From: Musa acuminata AAA Group
Lineage: Eukaryota > Streptophyta > Magnoliopsida > Zingiberales > Musaceae
DNA length: 64,000 bases
Direction of reading: 5' to 3'
NCBI RefSeq assembly: GCF_036884655.1
Contig: NC_088340.1
Coordinates: 1,006,001-1,070,000 of the forward strand
Position numbers and translations under genes: made by a program. The notes beneath the pieces were generated by a model that saw only the letters and a program-made list of their open reading frames with translations, was not told the origin of the DNA and did not search any database. This document shows positions 30,024 to 42,432 of the stretch, piece after piece. Every line of letters begins with the position of its first letter. Within the stretch, counting starts at the first letter, position 1.

Positions 30024-30485
30024 ATGAAGTACAACCCGCGCGTGTCGAGCTCGAGGCGGAAGTCCCGGAAGGCGCACTTCACGGCGCCGTCGAGCGTCCG
30101 GCGGGTGCTGATGAGCGCGCCGCTGTCGGCCGACCTCCGCAACAAGTACAACGTGCGGTCGGTCCCCGTGCGCAAGGATGACGAGGTGCAGGTGGTGCGC
30201 GGCACCTTCAAGGGCCGCGAGGGCAAGGTCGTGCAGGTCTACCGCCGGAAGTGGGTCATCCACGTCGAGCGCATCACCCGCGAAAAGGTGAACGGCTCCA
30301 CCGTCAACGTCGGCATCAACCCGTCCAAGGTCGTGATCGTTAAGCTCAAACTCGACAAGGACCGCAAGGCCCTCCTCGATCGCAAGGCCCGCGGCCGTGC
30401 CGCCGACAAGGCAAAGGGCAAGTTTTCTGCTGAGGAAGTCGCCGCCGCCGCTGCTGGTGCGCCATCTCTTCAGGAGATCGACTGA
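30024..30485 (+). CDS. RPL26: 60S ribosomal protein L26 (uL24)
   Basis: A single exon of 153 residues. L26 is a cytosolic large-subunit protein near the peptide exit tunnel. It opens with [24 protein letters not shown], followed by [30 protein letters not shown] and the KOW motif [19 protein letters not shown] (about residues 58-78). The [19 protein letters not shown] block is typical of the family, and the tail is Lys/Ala-rich. The frame is open further upstream to 29958, but the family start and the promoter elements fix the ATG at 30024. GC3 is extreme, as in many monocot ribosomal-protein genes. Confidence 0.98.
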   Translation: MKYNPRVSSSRRKSRKAHFTAPSSVRRVLMSAPLSADLRNKYNVRSVPVRKDDEVQVVRGTFKGREGKVVQVYRRKWVIHVERITREKVNGSTVNVGINPSKVVIVKLKLDKDRKALLDRKARGRAADKAKGKFSAEEVAAAAAGAPSLQEID

Positions 30486-32391
30486 TCTAGACGATCCGAT
30501 GCTTGTTCGACCTGATCGGTCCGCCCTCACTCACTTACCTACTGGATTTCTGCCATCATTTTGCATTAGGGTTTGCTTTCTTGATATATAAGAGATGCGA
30601 TGGAATTCTGAGTTCTTGAAAACACATGTTTCGAACTTTAAATCGTGACCGTTAGATCGTAAATTAAATCAATGCTCTTAAATTCTCTGGTGAGATGTCA
30701 TGCTGACCTGCGTTGATGGTATCCAATTATCGCATATACTTTTGATCTATCTATGTTCATAAGTGAGTATCCTTTTGTGTACTGTTTATTGCATTTCTCT
30801 TTCTAATATATTGATCATGATTCTTTAATTGGATTATCATGGATTTTGGAAATGGGTTGAGAAGTAATGCATCGAACTATCACATCTTATGTTTTGAGTG
30901 AATATTGGTGCTAGAAACGCTATTATTATCACATTGACAATTTGTTTGGTAGAAGCTAACTGATAATGCAGTTTGTCTTTTTAGAAATCTGCAGCATGTA
31001 ATAATATAAATGCCTTACACCGCAACATTGTTGATCTTAGTATAGAGCTGTTTCACATCTATTTTGATGTTTGAGTTGTTCTTGTTGCTGTACAATAGGT
31101 CTTGGTTTTTTCACATCCTTCACAGTTTCTAATGGTTGTCTCCATGGTGGAGTGCTTTTCTTTGATGGTATTTGGTTTACACACAATTAATGTTATCCGA
31201 ATGGGAACAAACATTGGTTGAAATTGCTTTTGAAAGTTGATACCTTTTGCAATAGAGTGAGTGTTGTTAGTGGTCCAATTAGGTCTTCTGTGTGTTTGGG
31301 GTTTTGATTTATTAACTAATAGCAAGGCATCCTTTGGGGAATTTGATTTTGCTCAGACTAGGATGTGGGAATTTTTATAGGTGATATGATGAAGTTTCAT
31401 GGTTCCAATTAAGATAAGAAGTTGTAATTCTTAATCATGATCTAGGTTTTTTATTGCAAGGATGTAACTTGGGCTTTCTAAATAAATGATGGTGATGAAC
31501 TTAAGCTATTAAGCTTGAGAGTTTGGGTCTGCAAAAAGGATGATGAAGCAATTTATTAAACCCTAAACATTTTAAGAAGTGGGTCGGGGGCACTTTTATC
31601 GAATTAATATCTTAGGTGTAAACTTATTGCTTAAGACTTGTGATTGTCATCAGTTTAGTATTATAGATGTAATTTCTTAGGTGTAAACTTATTGCTCGAG
31701 ACTTAAACTGATTGCCATCAGTTTAGTATTGTAGATGTTGAAATTTATGGGATGATGATATTATCAATCCGATTTATTGGATGAGATTTCAAGTTCTCAA
31801 TCATGGCATCTATGATTTAGGTTCAAACTGACAATCACCTGATTGAAATGGCAAGCACTAAACCCATCTAATTCTTTCCTCCTCTTCTTCTTCCCCTTAT
31901 ATTCTACTCATTGCATCCTTCTTTCTGTATCTTCCTTGTCATCTCCGTCAAGTAGCCTTCATCTATATCGTAATCCCTTTCTAAGGGTGTCTTCGATGCT
32001 TCATCCTGTATCATCTGCTCTATGGTCTATCAATTTATTTTCTTAACAGATAAATAATTCTCCATCATTTCATGATTAGGTAAGTAGAATAAGAGGGGAC
32101 TACTAAAATGATGAGCAAAAATCATTACAGCATTATTATCCAAGTTTAAGCGTGTGATGAAAGCAGATGACTCGATGAGAAATTGAATATTTCCAATATT
32201 CTAGTGGCGACTGCACATGTGAAATTTATTATACAGAGTACATAGTGACGTACCCTTCTACGCAAAGACCAGCGATTACAAAGGGGAATCGAAACAGAGG
32301 TTGGCAGATGATGTTGGAGATCCCACAGCATGGTATGAAGCTGATGACTCGAGGTTGGAAAACTACGAACGCATGCATGATACGAAGATCT
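30486..32391. other. Convergent spacer between RPL26 and LPP
   Basis: This contains the RPL26 3' UTR at the left and the 3' UTR of the minus-strand LPP gene at the right. The middle is T-rich without a convincing gene. A 65-bp tandem duplication is listed separately. Confidence 0.5.
31610..31739. repeat. 65-bp tandem duplication
   Basis: TCTTAGGTGTAAACTTATTG.. at 31610-31674 is repeated at 31675-31739 with several substitutions and a small indel. Confidence 0.75.
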
Positions 32392-35339
32392 TTATTGTCT
32401 GCCACCAACTTCAATATCTGGCAGTGCGCTTAAACTTCTCATGCTGATCCCGTGCTGCTGTTGTTCTGTATGGATATAACCAGCATCGATCTCTGATGGC
32501 ACAGTACTGAGAGGATTTACAGTGTGTGTCACTTGAGCATTGTTCTGGTTGTCCGCCAACATCTGGAAATATGCATGCGGTCCCCAACCTGCATCAAAAA
32601 AAGGATCAAATGTTACTGCCTATCAATCGACTTAATTATATATTATCTTTTGAAATTAATTATTTTTAATATTACGATCATTATATTTTTAAAAATTAGA
32701 TTATAATTTATATATTTATAAAAATAAAATATTTAATTATATTATTACACATGCTTAATAGTAATTTGAAATAAAAAGAAAAAAAAATTAAATATTTCAC
32801 TTTCATATAAGTATTAAGATTTTAATATAATTTTTAAAAAATATAGAGATCGGAATGTTAAAGATAACTAATTACATGGATTGAAAAATAAAAATACTTA
32901 AAACATTCTTTAGCACAAAATTTTATCGAACGTAGAATTGCATTTACTAGTTGTGGCGGCGATGCCTTAAAAAGACTAGGTGCTGAATGAAGAAAGAAAA
33001 TAAAAAGTAAATGAAAGATACGGAAAAATACCATTTACAGAATATGGTGGTGGAAAGAACTGCAGATAACAAAACGAAGCAACTATTAGTCCTGCAAAAA
33101 AAAAAAAGGGAAAAAAACAAATGAAGTTTCATAAGCGCGCATGTAAACGAAACAGTTTTGCGGCAGCTGATTATAATGTAGCCCAGTAATACAAACCTAA
33201 AATACCACCAGCAAAGACATCTTGCCAGTGATGCCAGTAATCATCCACTCGAGAAATCGCCACAAGAGATGCCACGAGTAGAGGAAGAAACACAATGCAA
33301 AGTTTTGCGACATGGCCTCTTCGATCAAAAGCTTGGATCTTCCCTGCAAGATACCACGAAAGAAATCCTAGTCCTGCAAAGGACCCTGTGTGCGCAAGGG
33401 ATTAATGAGTAAATAACCAATCTGCGAAATGCAGCTGCAGAAGAATTTGATCCCAAACGCTCCAGAAGAAATAAGTAATCTGATAATATCCAAATTATAG
33501 GTTTGGAAAAGTTTGACGATAGGTAGATATGCCCCCAAATCTTTCAATTACTTGGTTTGTCCATTGAATGAGATCTCATTTTTTATGCACAAACCACATG
33601 TCAGTACTAACCATATAGAATCGAATATGGAAGACAACATATAAGCAATGTATTTAATGCATCAGAAAACTAGATTGCTTTGTTAATAGAAATTAGGGCC
33701 CATAGAACTTTATGTTAAAGCTATGAGTTTATGTTAAGATTCAGTTTACATACCAGTTAAGAAACAAAATCTCCCAAGGTGAGAATCCAAAGTAGCACAA
33801 ATGCTTTGGAGTCTCAAGCAGCAGAGAGAGGGAAATTACTTGTCTATAGTGAAAAGGAAAGAGAACAAGTCTTGTAATTCTTTTGTCAAGGAATCTTCTT
33901 TACTTGTTGCATTACAAACACTAAATAGAGAACACAGATGCACTTGGATCAGCTGATTATAAACAAGACTACAAGAGGATCAGAAAATAAAAATTCACAA
34001 GATTTCAGTTTAATTTGCAAAATGCAATTAGAAGGTATAGATTTTGCTAATATGGAATTATGTGATCATGTTTAGGTTACTCCTCTGTGATTCAAATCAT
34101 AAAAAATAGTTCAAATACTTTTGTAGAGGTAAGATTATGGATTAACTTTTCTCAAAATATCCATTGGTAAGAGCCGCATGTACTAAGCGACCTTTTACCC
34201 AGAAAATATCCTCTGATCGTGGACAGTGATTTAAATACTTTTCATATCATATATAATCTCCTACACAGACTAATTATGGTGTCATAGTAATCAAACGAAA
34301 ATAATAATCCTATACGATATGCAAAAAAAGCTTCAGATAATTAAAAGCAAACAAAAATATATATATATCCAATTTCTTTAGCTCAAGATAGTCACATGAG
34401 AGGATAGAAACTGCATTGGAAGAAATTTTCATATATTTAAAGTAGCATTATAACCCATTCAAGAGTTTCAGAAACTGAAGCTAAATCATAAGAAAACTAT
34501 ACTGAGCTTTATTATTATGTTACTTACATGAGGAGTGTCCACTAGGAAAACTTTTGTGCCCTTCTTTTATAACTCTAGGTTCTCCATGGCATCTAACATT
34601 TGTTGTGACACTGTCATAATCCTACAGATTGTGTGTATCAGCGATTGCTAATGATTTTTTGTAATTCAGAATAGAGAAGAAAACAGACATGGTCTTTCTG
34701 ATCAAGGACATTTAATGGTGCCTAATAATGCTGAAAACTAACCTCTTTTCCATCAGGAAAACAGCGCCAAAAGAAGTCAGGTCGAGGTCGACCCACTCCG
34801 TCCTTAATTGCATCTGTTATCACCCCAGTTATCAGCACAGAGAATAAAAGGCCTGCACATACATGTTGCCAATAACAGTGTTAAATCCACATTGCAGATA
34901 GAAACATACTTGCTTTAACCCTAAATAACATAAAGTACACATACCCAGTATTGCATGATGCAAATCATAAACGTCCCTCCTCCTGTAGTAGATTGCAAGG
35001 AAGATTACAAAAGGCAAGACAATTCCGATCATCTGCAACAATAAAAAATTTGCCATGATTAACTCATGCATAAGTAAATCATGTAAAATAAAAGAATTCA
35101 AAGGATTAGAAGTAATTACATACTGGAACAGCCCAAAAAGGCACTGTATTACTTTTCAGTGGGTACTTCAGATCAGTCATCATGTCTTTCCCCACAAAGC
35201 GATGAAAAGGTTCTATAACATTCAATATGATTTCTATCACAACAAGAAGTAGTAGTATTATCCAGTCATGCATGTGGAACTTTGCCACCTTCACTCCATG
35301 AGATTTTACAGTGTGAGCACCCAACTGAATATCTGCCAT
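32392..35339 (-). CDS. LPP: Lipid phosphate phosphatase (PAP2 family, LPP1/2/3-like; 7 exons)
   Basis: Seven exons give 317 residues: 35124-35339, 34945-35032, 34743-34852, 34528-34621, 33197-33385, 33032-33091, 32392-32588. The product is a multi-pass membrane enzyme that dephosphorylates phosphatidic acid and diacylglycerol pyrophosphate, a lipid-signalling step. The three catalytic motifs are intact: KDGVGRPRP (118-126), PSGHSSW (164-170) and [12 protein letters not shown] (214-225, with the catalytic histidine). Hydrophobic segments lie near residues 26-42, 72-86, 104-117, 171-184 and 199-213. The cytosolic tail is variable. Compared with LPP1 from memory, the N-terminus is short, so this copy probably lacks the extended N-terminus. 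A 5' UTR intron is predicted upstream. Confidence 0.95.
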
Positions 35340-36480
35340 TGTCTTGTCCTGGAATATGCAAAAAAGCAAATTCTTCAGGAGAAAGTTAAGGTAGTCAATG
35401 TTGGAAAAGGTTACAAAGTTGTGAGCAGAGCAGGACAAAGTGATCCTAGCAAGGATGAATAATAGATGGAATAACAACAACAAGCCATAATGTCCCAATT
35501 ATTTGGGCCATTGAGTTCTGTATAAGGCAATATATAATTAAGACATCAAATCCTTTTTATTACTTCTAATAAAGTCTTAGTCTTTGCAACACATAGTGTA
35601 GCTCCTCCAACTAAGCTCTAAATTCATCTAAACTAAGAAATTGCTTATTTATCATCTGTTCCATTGTTCTCGAAAGAAGGTGCATTTGGAACCTCCTTAA
35701 CAGGGCATGATTGACCATGCAATAAGCAGTAATTTCTATTAAAACAATGGTTTTCTTCAAATGAAGGGAAGGGGACTTCTTGTAAGTCTGCTGAACATGG
35801 AAGCAATCGGATGTTTCATGATCTCTCACGAACACTATCAAGCATGGATAAAAGTTGATGGTTTCTTTCATGCGCCTTGATGAAAGAACTGGTTTTAAGC
35901 AATAGAAGTAGCTATGGCATCCTTGCTCCTCCGCACATATTGCAAGGGAAATACCAAAACAAGACGACGTAATCATTTCAGCCAAACGAGTAATTCACAA
36001 AGAAAAGAACTAGGAAAGGATGTTCTTGTTCTGAAATCAGATTATTTGCATATACGGGCATAGGGTTCCACATCACAACTCAACCATCAATGGCAAGCAT
36101 CAATGTAATCCTCCAAGCACCTCCCTAGCACCCCCCCTGGGCATCGTAACACTCGAGATAACTTCCTTCGCCAAACTAAGACTCAATTCCGATGAAACCA
36201 AATCGCAAACTAATTAAATAAATAAACATGAGAACTTGTCATAATAACAACTCCAGCCACAAAGGAAATCGCATCTTACCTCAAAAAGACATCCGAGAGA
36301 GAGAGAGAGAGAGAGAGAGGAGTGAAGTGTGTTCAAGCTTCCACTGAGGACCGAGCAGGGGATAGTAGCGGGTGGGTGGTGTTCAACTTGAAAGAGGGGT
36401 TCTTGCTATGGATCGAAGAGCTGGACTTCGGAGGATAAGGAAATCAAGAACAAAGAGATTGAAGAGGGAAGTCTCCTCTC
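35340..36480 (-). other. LPP 5' UTR and leader intron (predicted)
   Basis: Upstream of the LPP ATG a minus-strand acceptor CCAG|GACAAG is found at about 35350. A donor TTTGAG|GTAAGA lies at 36280, directly beside a (GA)n tract at 36296-36320 that would be CT-rich in the transcript. A leader intron of about 0.93 kb is therefore likely. An open frame inside it (35611-35985) begins with TTG and is not called. Confidence 0.5.
36296..36320. repeat. (GA)n microsatellite in the LPP leader
   Basis: About 12 GA units; CT-repeat-like in the sense of the minus-strand transcript. Confidence 0.9.
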
Positions 36481-36489
36481 GTCCGGATT

Positions 36490-37470
36490 CCAAAGAGACA
36501 TAGGGACGTGGTGGACCAGCTATTCGCACGCCCAACTTTTACGTGACCAAGGCCAACGAGGGGTGACTTGGCACGCCCAGCGAAGGAACAAACGACGCGC
36601 CCCGCCTATCCCATGGTGGGACCCACAAGCCATACCGTATGCACGCCAGGGATTAAGGCCCGCCTGCCTCTCCTCAGCCAGGAAGCGCCATTTTCCACGT
36701 CAAAAAGAAGGGGCGGGCACCAGCAAAACTAAAGCTGACGGTCTGGGACACGGATTACCTTTTAGGAGAAGTGGTGTTCCCTGTCTCGACAGAGATAGCT
36801 GATATGCAACACATGCAGGGCGGCCGTCCCATATGAGCAATTCGAGCCGCGGTTTTAATATCTCGACCAACCACCTCTGTATCAAACCCGGTGGCTATCT
36901 CCATTATAGGAAGCCATCAGCGTGCCGGCAATCTCTAACAATATGCCCAATATCTAAATGCAATAATTAAGATGGTGAAAGAGGTCGATATCAATGTCTG
37001 TTGGTGAGTAGGAAAAGAGCATAATCGTTTTCAGCTACAACGATGCTGACCTAATATTAAAACTTTATGTTGGAGCCTTCGTCATGATCAGCATCATAAT
37101 CCTCCAAGGATAAGATTTCTCCACTCAAGTCTCAATCATTAGGAAAGGAACTAATGATCTATTTACTTGAGTGGTGGGATTAAATGGTTTCGTCCGTAGT
37201 CTCAATTTTGATTGGTAAGCTAATAGCAATGCAATATAGAAGATGATTTAGGTGGGTATCTCTGTTACCCAAGAAAGACTTGTGCCTCCATAGTGATCAT
37301 GCAGTGATCTAAGTAGGCCAAATCATCTACGAACAGGAGAGCAACTCTCGCATTTCTTCTTGCGATCCCTCTAGCATCTTAGGATATTACCACGATCGAT
37401 AACAAAGGTATGCCATAGAAATCGATCATCTAAATGTACAGAAAAGAAGAAGACAAACTAGGCAATAGAA
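36490..37470. other. Intergenic region upstream of LPP
   Basis: The left half is GC-rich and should carry the LPP promoter. The right half shows no gene on either strand. Confidence 0.45.
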
Positions 37471-37473
37471 ATC

Positions 37474-37614
37474 TCACCAGAAACCTTCTGCTCGAACCAG
37501 ATCACACAAAAGCAGCGAGGGGTTTGGGGATTCTCGGACGATTTGATGTAACGAAGAAATATTTCCGAGTCGTCGTCGCGCTCGTGAATCCATGGCAAAC
37601 GAAGCGACCACCAT
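37474..37614 (-). other. Possible first exon of a small minus-strand transcript
   Basis: A clean TATA box (CATATAAATAG on the minus strand, 37682-37691) lies about 70 bases before an ATG that opens a 46-residue frame, MVVASFAMDSRARRR.., ending at 37474. A good splice donor, CTG|GTGAGA, overlaps the stop, with the exon ending at 37478. This could be a short-protein gene or a non-coding RNA. I could not find a matching second exon and recognise no family. Confidence 0.25.
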
Positions 37615-37810
37615 GTAAGCGAGAGAAAAGGGGAGGAAGGATTTGATTTGATAGAATGAAACGGGGAAGCAAATCGCGCGCCTATTTATATGCCGTTTGA
37701 ATTCGCCTGTGTAGCGAGCCCCGAAAGACTACACTTAAATAAGCCCTAAATTGAGCCCAAGTTAAGCCCAATTTGGGATAACCCAAACCCAGATTCGATC
37801 AAACGCGTTG

Positions 37811-40478
37811 CTAAGATGCAGAGCTAACGTAGGATTGGGATGGCGTAGAAAGACACGGCTTTGGTGGCATTTCCACGTCGCTGCCTCTCCCTTGCAGCAT
37901 CTCCACAACCCTGCTCATGGAAGGCCGATCTGCTGGCCTGGTTTGTATGCACCACAACCCAACCATTATCATCTTCCTCGCCATCTCCTCCGTTTCATTT
38001 GTCACACCGTAAGCTCCAAGATCTCCTTCTCCATCCAAGTGCTCGTAAAGCCACTCAGGAAAGTATGCCTCGCTGCTCCTATCTGCGCCTGCGCCTGCTC
38101 TTGCGTTCCTCCTCCCTCCAACCATTTCCAAGACCATCATTCCATAACTGTAGACGTCTGATTTGGTGGAGACAGCTCCAATGTTCCTGCAGAACACTTC
38201 CGGTGCGATGTACCCTATCGTCCCTCTCGCGTCCGCCATGGAGAGCACGCTCCCTCTCTGCGGGCACAGTTTCGCCAATCCAAAGTCTGATATCTTTGGG
38301 CGGAAATCCTCGTCGAGGAGGATGTTGTGAGGCTTGATGTCGAAGTGGACTATGCGAGCGTTGCAGCCGCGATGCAGATACTCCAGCCCTCGGGCGATGC
38401 CGATGGCTATCTGGTGGAGTCTGTCCCAAGGAAGAGCTGCTCGGTTGATGTGCTTCTCCAGGGAACCATTGGGCATGAACTCGTAAACCAGAGCTCTTCG
38501 GCGGCCCTCTTGGCAGAAGCCGAGGAGAGTGACGACGTTGACGTGCGAGGTGCGACCGATGCTGACGACTTCGTTGAAGAATTCCTCGCCGTCCTCCTTG
38601 GACTTGCTCAAGATCTTGACGGCCACCAAGCGGCCGTCCGGGAGCGTACCTTTGAACACGCTTCCATATCCACCTTCGCCCAGTTTCTCTCGGAAGGATT
38701 TGGTGATCTTTCTCAGGTCAGAATACTTGAATCTTTTGGGGGCCAGGGATCCACAATTACCCAAAAAGGCTTCGATGTTGTGTGTGCATTCTGATTTGGA
38801 GCTGAAGAAGACAGAGTTCTTGAACCATTTTGGTGCATGCAGGAGTGATAACACAGCACAGAGCAACAGCAAGCCCACCGATCCCGCCAGCGAAACTGGA
38901 ACACGACATTAATCCAAAAGGAACATGAATTCATGCTCTTCAGAGAATCCAACACCATGGAAGAGACTAGACGGGCTCAAGAGAATTCTACCTATTACAA
39001 TCCGCTTCGTGTGTGTATGTTCTGCAGAACGATCGTCGCCATTTCCTGCGGCAAGTAGGACGAAATCATTGGCTTGAATAATGGTGAATATGGCAATATG
39101 ACTGAGGCTTGGAAAATCGAGGAAAAAAGAGAGAGGCCGAGTTAGATGGATGCGATCTTCCAAAGCTAAGCTGTGGTCACAATTCAATTCTCTGGGTCAA
39201 GTTTTTGATCCTGAACTCAAAGAATCCGTGAGTACTTACGCGTTTCTTCGGCTCGTTGACTTCCTAGACCTGTACATGGACTTGGGTGGTCACGAGAAGT
39301 TGTCGTCTTCTATCAAGAAATCCTTACGGTGCTTGGAAAATGAGAAAGAAAATAAAGGAAGAAAAGAAAAGAACATTAGAAGTGGAAGAAAAGCTCAGGA
39401 GATGGCAGTGAGGAGTCAAAGTCTTCTTTGATGTATTGTCTCATACGATGGAATCATTGAATACTGTGTCCTTCATTTAATCATCATTTATACCTATTTA
39501 TCTGATAAATAGGTAGCAGAATAATCTCCTATTTTTTAATCATTAATAGATTTTAAGATGAATAAAAAAGAGTACAAGTAGAAAGAAAAGTAATAAGAAA
39601 CGTACAGAAATCTGATTGTGGAAAAAAAAGAGAAGGATCACATATAAATAAAATCTTTTCTCAAATAATAGTAACGATATATCTATTAATCTGGTTTCTT
39701 GATTACCGGCGCGAGTGATTAGACCTAAAGGTGGAAGAAGAAGGAGATGTAATCAACACTTACTGCAGCTTCTGGGATCGTCCGGTCGTTGTGGGCAGTG
39801 ACAGACGAACTCCCCTGTTTCATGATCAGACCCGCACTTCCCACCGCTGCCTCTGCAATCCCCGCATCTTCCTTCATCGTCCCACCACTCCACCAGAAAT
39901 CCATTCTTCAGGAGATCCTCGTACCAGTCTGGACTCTCTTCCACTCCGCCAAGCGTCAAAACCGGTGCAGCCATCACCTCACACCCGCACGATAGGTCAG
40001 GCGGAGGGACGTCGCCGTAATTTCCACCAAGTTTAGCATAAACGTCATCATAAGCACACTCCATTTTCGTGGAATTCTCGGGTCCGGTTCCTGAGCAATG
40101 ATGGAACAGGAAGAGCTCTCTGTTCGCCGTGCTAATGGAGAAGCAATCATCGGGACCAAACTGGACGTTGTCACTGGGAACTGGGCAGTAGTCGGCGGCG
40201 AGTTTGGTGTTGTTGAGCCAAAGGGATCTGTTATCGTAGAAGATTTGGTGGATAGAGTATGACATGCCGAAGGAATTCACGAGAACGGGGAGACTATTTT
40301 TTTCGCATTCCACTTCAAAAGCAGGAGGACCGGGCGATTTTTCCCCAGACAACCAGAAGGGATGTGTGATGTTCTTGACTTCTCCGCAGCTCCACTCTTT
40401 TTCGCCCGAGATGGTAACGAAAAACAGAAGGATGGGGAAGAGGAGAGGAGCGAAGCTTGGCAGTGATTTGGGATGCAT
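37811..40478 (-). CDS. LRK10L: LRK10-like receptor kinase, LRK10L-2 type (3 exons)
   Basis: Exons 39764-40478, 38992-39045 and 37811-38895 join in phase to 617 residues. A signal peptide (MHPKSLPSFAPLLFPILLFF) leads into a cysteine-rich ectodomain: the GUB_WAK galacturonan-binding type (WSCGEVKNITHPFW) and the WAK-associated C-terminal module (CGCEV..LLKNGFLVEWW..CGDC). The 54-bp exon links to one membrane span (about 257-276). The kinase is complete: GEGGYG (329), VAVK (Lys about 350), HFDIKPHN (Asp about 442), DFG (460) and GTIGYIAPE. HFDIKP, with Phe in place of Arg, marks the LRK10L-2/PR5K-like non-RD class linked to pathogen signalling. Upstream in-frame codons lack ATG, so the start is 40478. 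Exon 1 is shared almost exactly with the divergent neighbour. Confidence 0.93.
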
Positions 40479-40643
40479 GATGATGTGATGAAGCAGTAGA
40501 GACGGACGAAGGGGATGGCGAAGCAAAGGGAAGAGGAGATGCAGTTAAGTAGAGATCAAAATGGTGGGAGTTGACGACCGCCTTGACTTCCAAGTCTTTC
40601 GAGATGACTAAATTGTAATACTCATGCGTCTTAACTAAATTGT
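39685..40643 (-). repeat. Left arm of an inverted duplication (LRK10L promoter side, exon 1, intron start)
   Basis: This pairs with 40732-41751 in opposite orientation. The strict arm is 39685-40608 against 40825-41751. It covers about 80 bp of intron 1, all of exon 1 and about 130 bp upstream of the ATG. Beyond an indel of about 60 bp the match resumes through CATGAGTATTACAATT and a TATATATTA block, so the promoter side is duplicated too. Confidence 0.9.
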
Positions 40644-40954
40644 AATATATAGCATATGTGGAAAACACTCTCGATTGACACAACCTCGACAAGCCAACGT
40701 CACGTTGGAGTCATCTCGACTCCCAAGTTCTTATATATTACTTCCATGAGTATTACAATTCAGTCCCTCCATGTACTACTTTCATGAGTAATTGCATGCC
40801 ATTGCTTGAACTTTCCGTGCCGAGGTCATCTCGAAAGACTTGGAAGTCAAGGCGGTCGTCAACTCCCACCATTTTGATCTCTACTTAACTGCATCTCCTC
40901 TTCCCTTTGCTTCGCCATCCCCTTCGTCCGTCTCTACTGCTTCATCACATCATC
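40479..40954. promoter_or_regulatory. Bidirectional promoter of the divergent LRK10L pair
   Basis: The two start codons are 476 bp apart. Near the centre are two outward-facing TATA-like elements: CTATATATTAC on the minus strand (about 40633-40643) and CTTATATATTAC on the plus strand (about 40730-40741). Only about 85 bp between them are unique. Repeated TCATCTCGA motifs lie on both sides (about 40601, 40711 and 40827). Confidence 0.55.
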
Positions 40955-41751
40955 ATGCATCCCAAATCACTGCCAAGCTTCGCTCCTCTCCTCTTCCCCA
41001 TCCTTCTGTTTTTCGTTACCATCTCGGGCGAAAAAGAGTGGAGCTGCGGAGAAGTCAAGAACATCACACATCCCTTCTGGTTGTCTGGGGAAAAATCGCC
41101 CGGTCCTCCTGCTTTTGAAGTGGAATGCGAAAAAAATAGTCTCCCCGTTCTCGTGAATTCCTTCGGCATGTCATACTCTATCCACCAAATCTTCTACGAT
41201 AACAGATCCCTTTGGCTCAACAACACCAAACTCGCCGCCGACTACTGCCCAGTTCCCAGTGACAACGTCCAGTTTGGTCCCGATGATTGCTTCTCCATTA
41301 GCACGGCGAACAGAGAGCTCTTCCTGTTCCATCATTGCTCAGGAACCGGACCCGAGAATTCCACGAAAATGGAGTGTGCTTATGATGACGTTTATGCTAA
41401 ACTTGGTGGAAATTACGGCGACTTCCCTCCGCCGGACCTATCGTGCGGGTGTGAGGTGCTGGTCAGAGCACCGGTTTACATTCCTGGTGGAGAGGAAGAA
41501 AGTACAGACCGGTGCGTGGATCTCCTGAAGAATGGATTTCTGGTGGAGTGGTGGGAAGAAAAAGAAAGATGCGGGGATTGCAGACGCAGAGGTGAGAAGT
41601 GCGGGTCTGATCATGAAACAGGGGAGTTCGTCTGTCATCCCCCTACAAGACCGAACGATCCCAGCAGCTGCAGTAAGTGTTGATTACATCTCCTTCTTCT
41701 TCCACCTTTAGGTCTAATCACTCGCGCCGGTAATCAAGAAACCAGATTAAT
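40732..41751 (+). repeat. Right arm of the LRK10L inverted duplication
   Basis: This is the reverse-complement partner of 39685-40643. Coding identity is essentially complete from the 5' UTR to about 41440. It is then interrupted by a diverged block to about 41668 and complete again from the splice donor to 41751, where the match stops abruptly inside intron 1. Confidence 0.9.
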
Positions 41752-42397
41752 TTTCGGATACTACTTATTGAGACAGATTCAAGATCAGCTCTTCTGTTTG
41801 TTCTCTTTTTGTTCCTTTTCTTTCCGAAGATTTATAGACGTTTTGAGAGATTGAAATCCCTGCCATTTCTTGTGCAATTTCCTGACGAGGATTTGATGAT
41901 TAGAGGAGGTAACAAAAACTATTCCTTCTCGTTCTTCGTTTGTTGTTATTTTTACCCTCTTACTATCGTACGTCATAATCCGTGGAATAAACACAATATT
42001 CGATGGAAGTCATTAATCTGCGACCAATTCCTTTGCATGCATTCTCTAACACACTAATAAAAATGCTCTCTCAAGCGAGGGAATAAGAACTTCGTTCGAG
42101 GTGACGGTGATCGTCGGAAGAGTCAGAGACGTTCCTATCAAATTAAATGAAGGGCACAGAATTCCTCTCTATGCCAAGTAGAAGACTTTGACCCAATACT
42201 ACTACTCTTTCATGAGCCTTCCATCCGCTACAATGTTGTTCTCTTCTTTTCTTACTGATTTTTCCATGTTCACATTAAGTTATGCTTGTTTTCCAAGTCT
42301 TCTTGATGGCCACAGAGTTGAAGATGTCAAGTAGACTTGGTCTCGACACAAATGAGTCGTGAGAAGATCTTAGATAGCTTGTCTGCTACTTCTCTTG

Positions 42398-42432
<35 letters not shown>

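Noticed and set aside
35611..35985. 124-codon minus-strand frame in the LPP leader intron
   Set aside because: It begins with TTG, shows no family features and is best explained as chance.
39685..41751. The inverted repeat as a simple assembly error
   Set aside because: The arms differ in a long coding block and in a promoter indel, and each leads into a different, intact kinase with correct splice phase. A pure artefact would give identical arms. It still deserves long-read confirmation.
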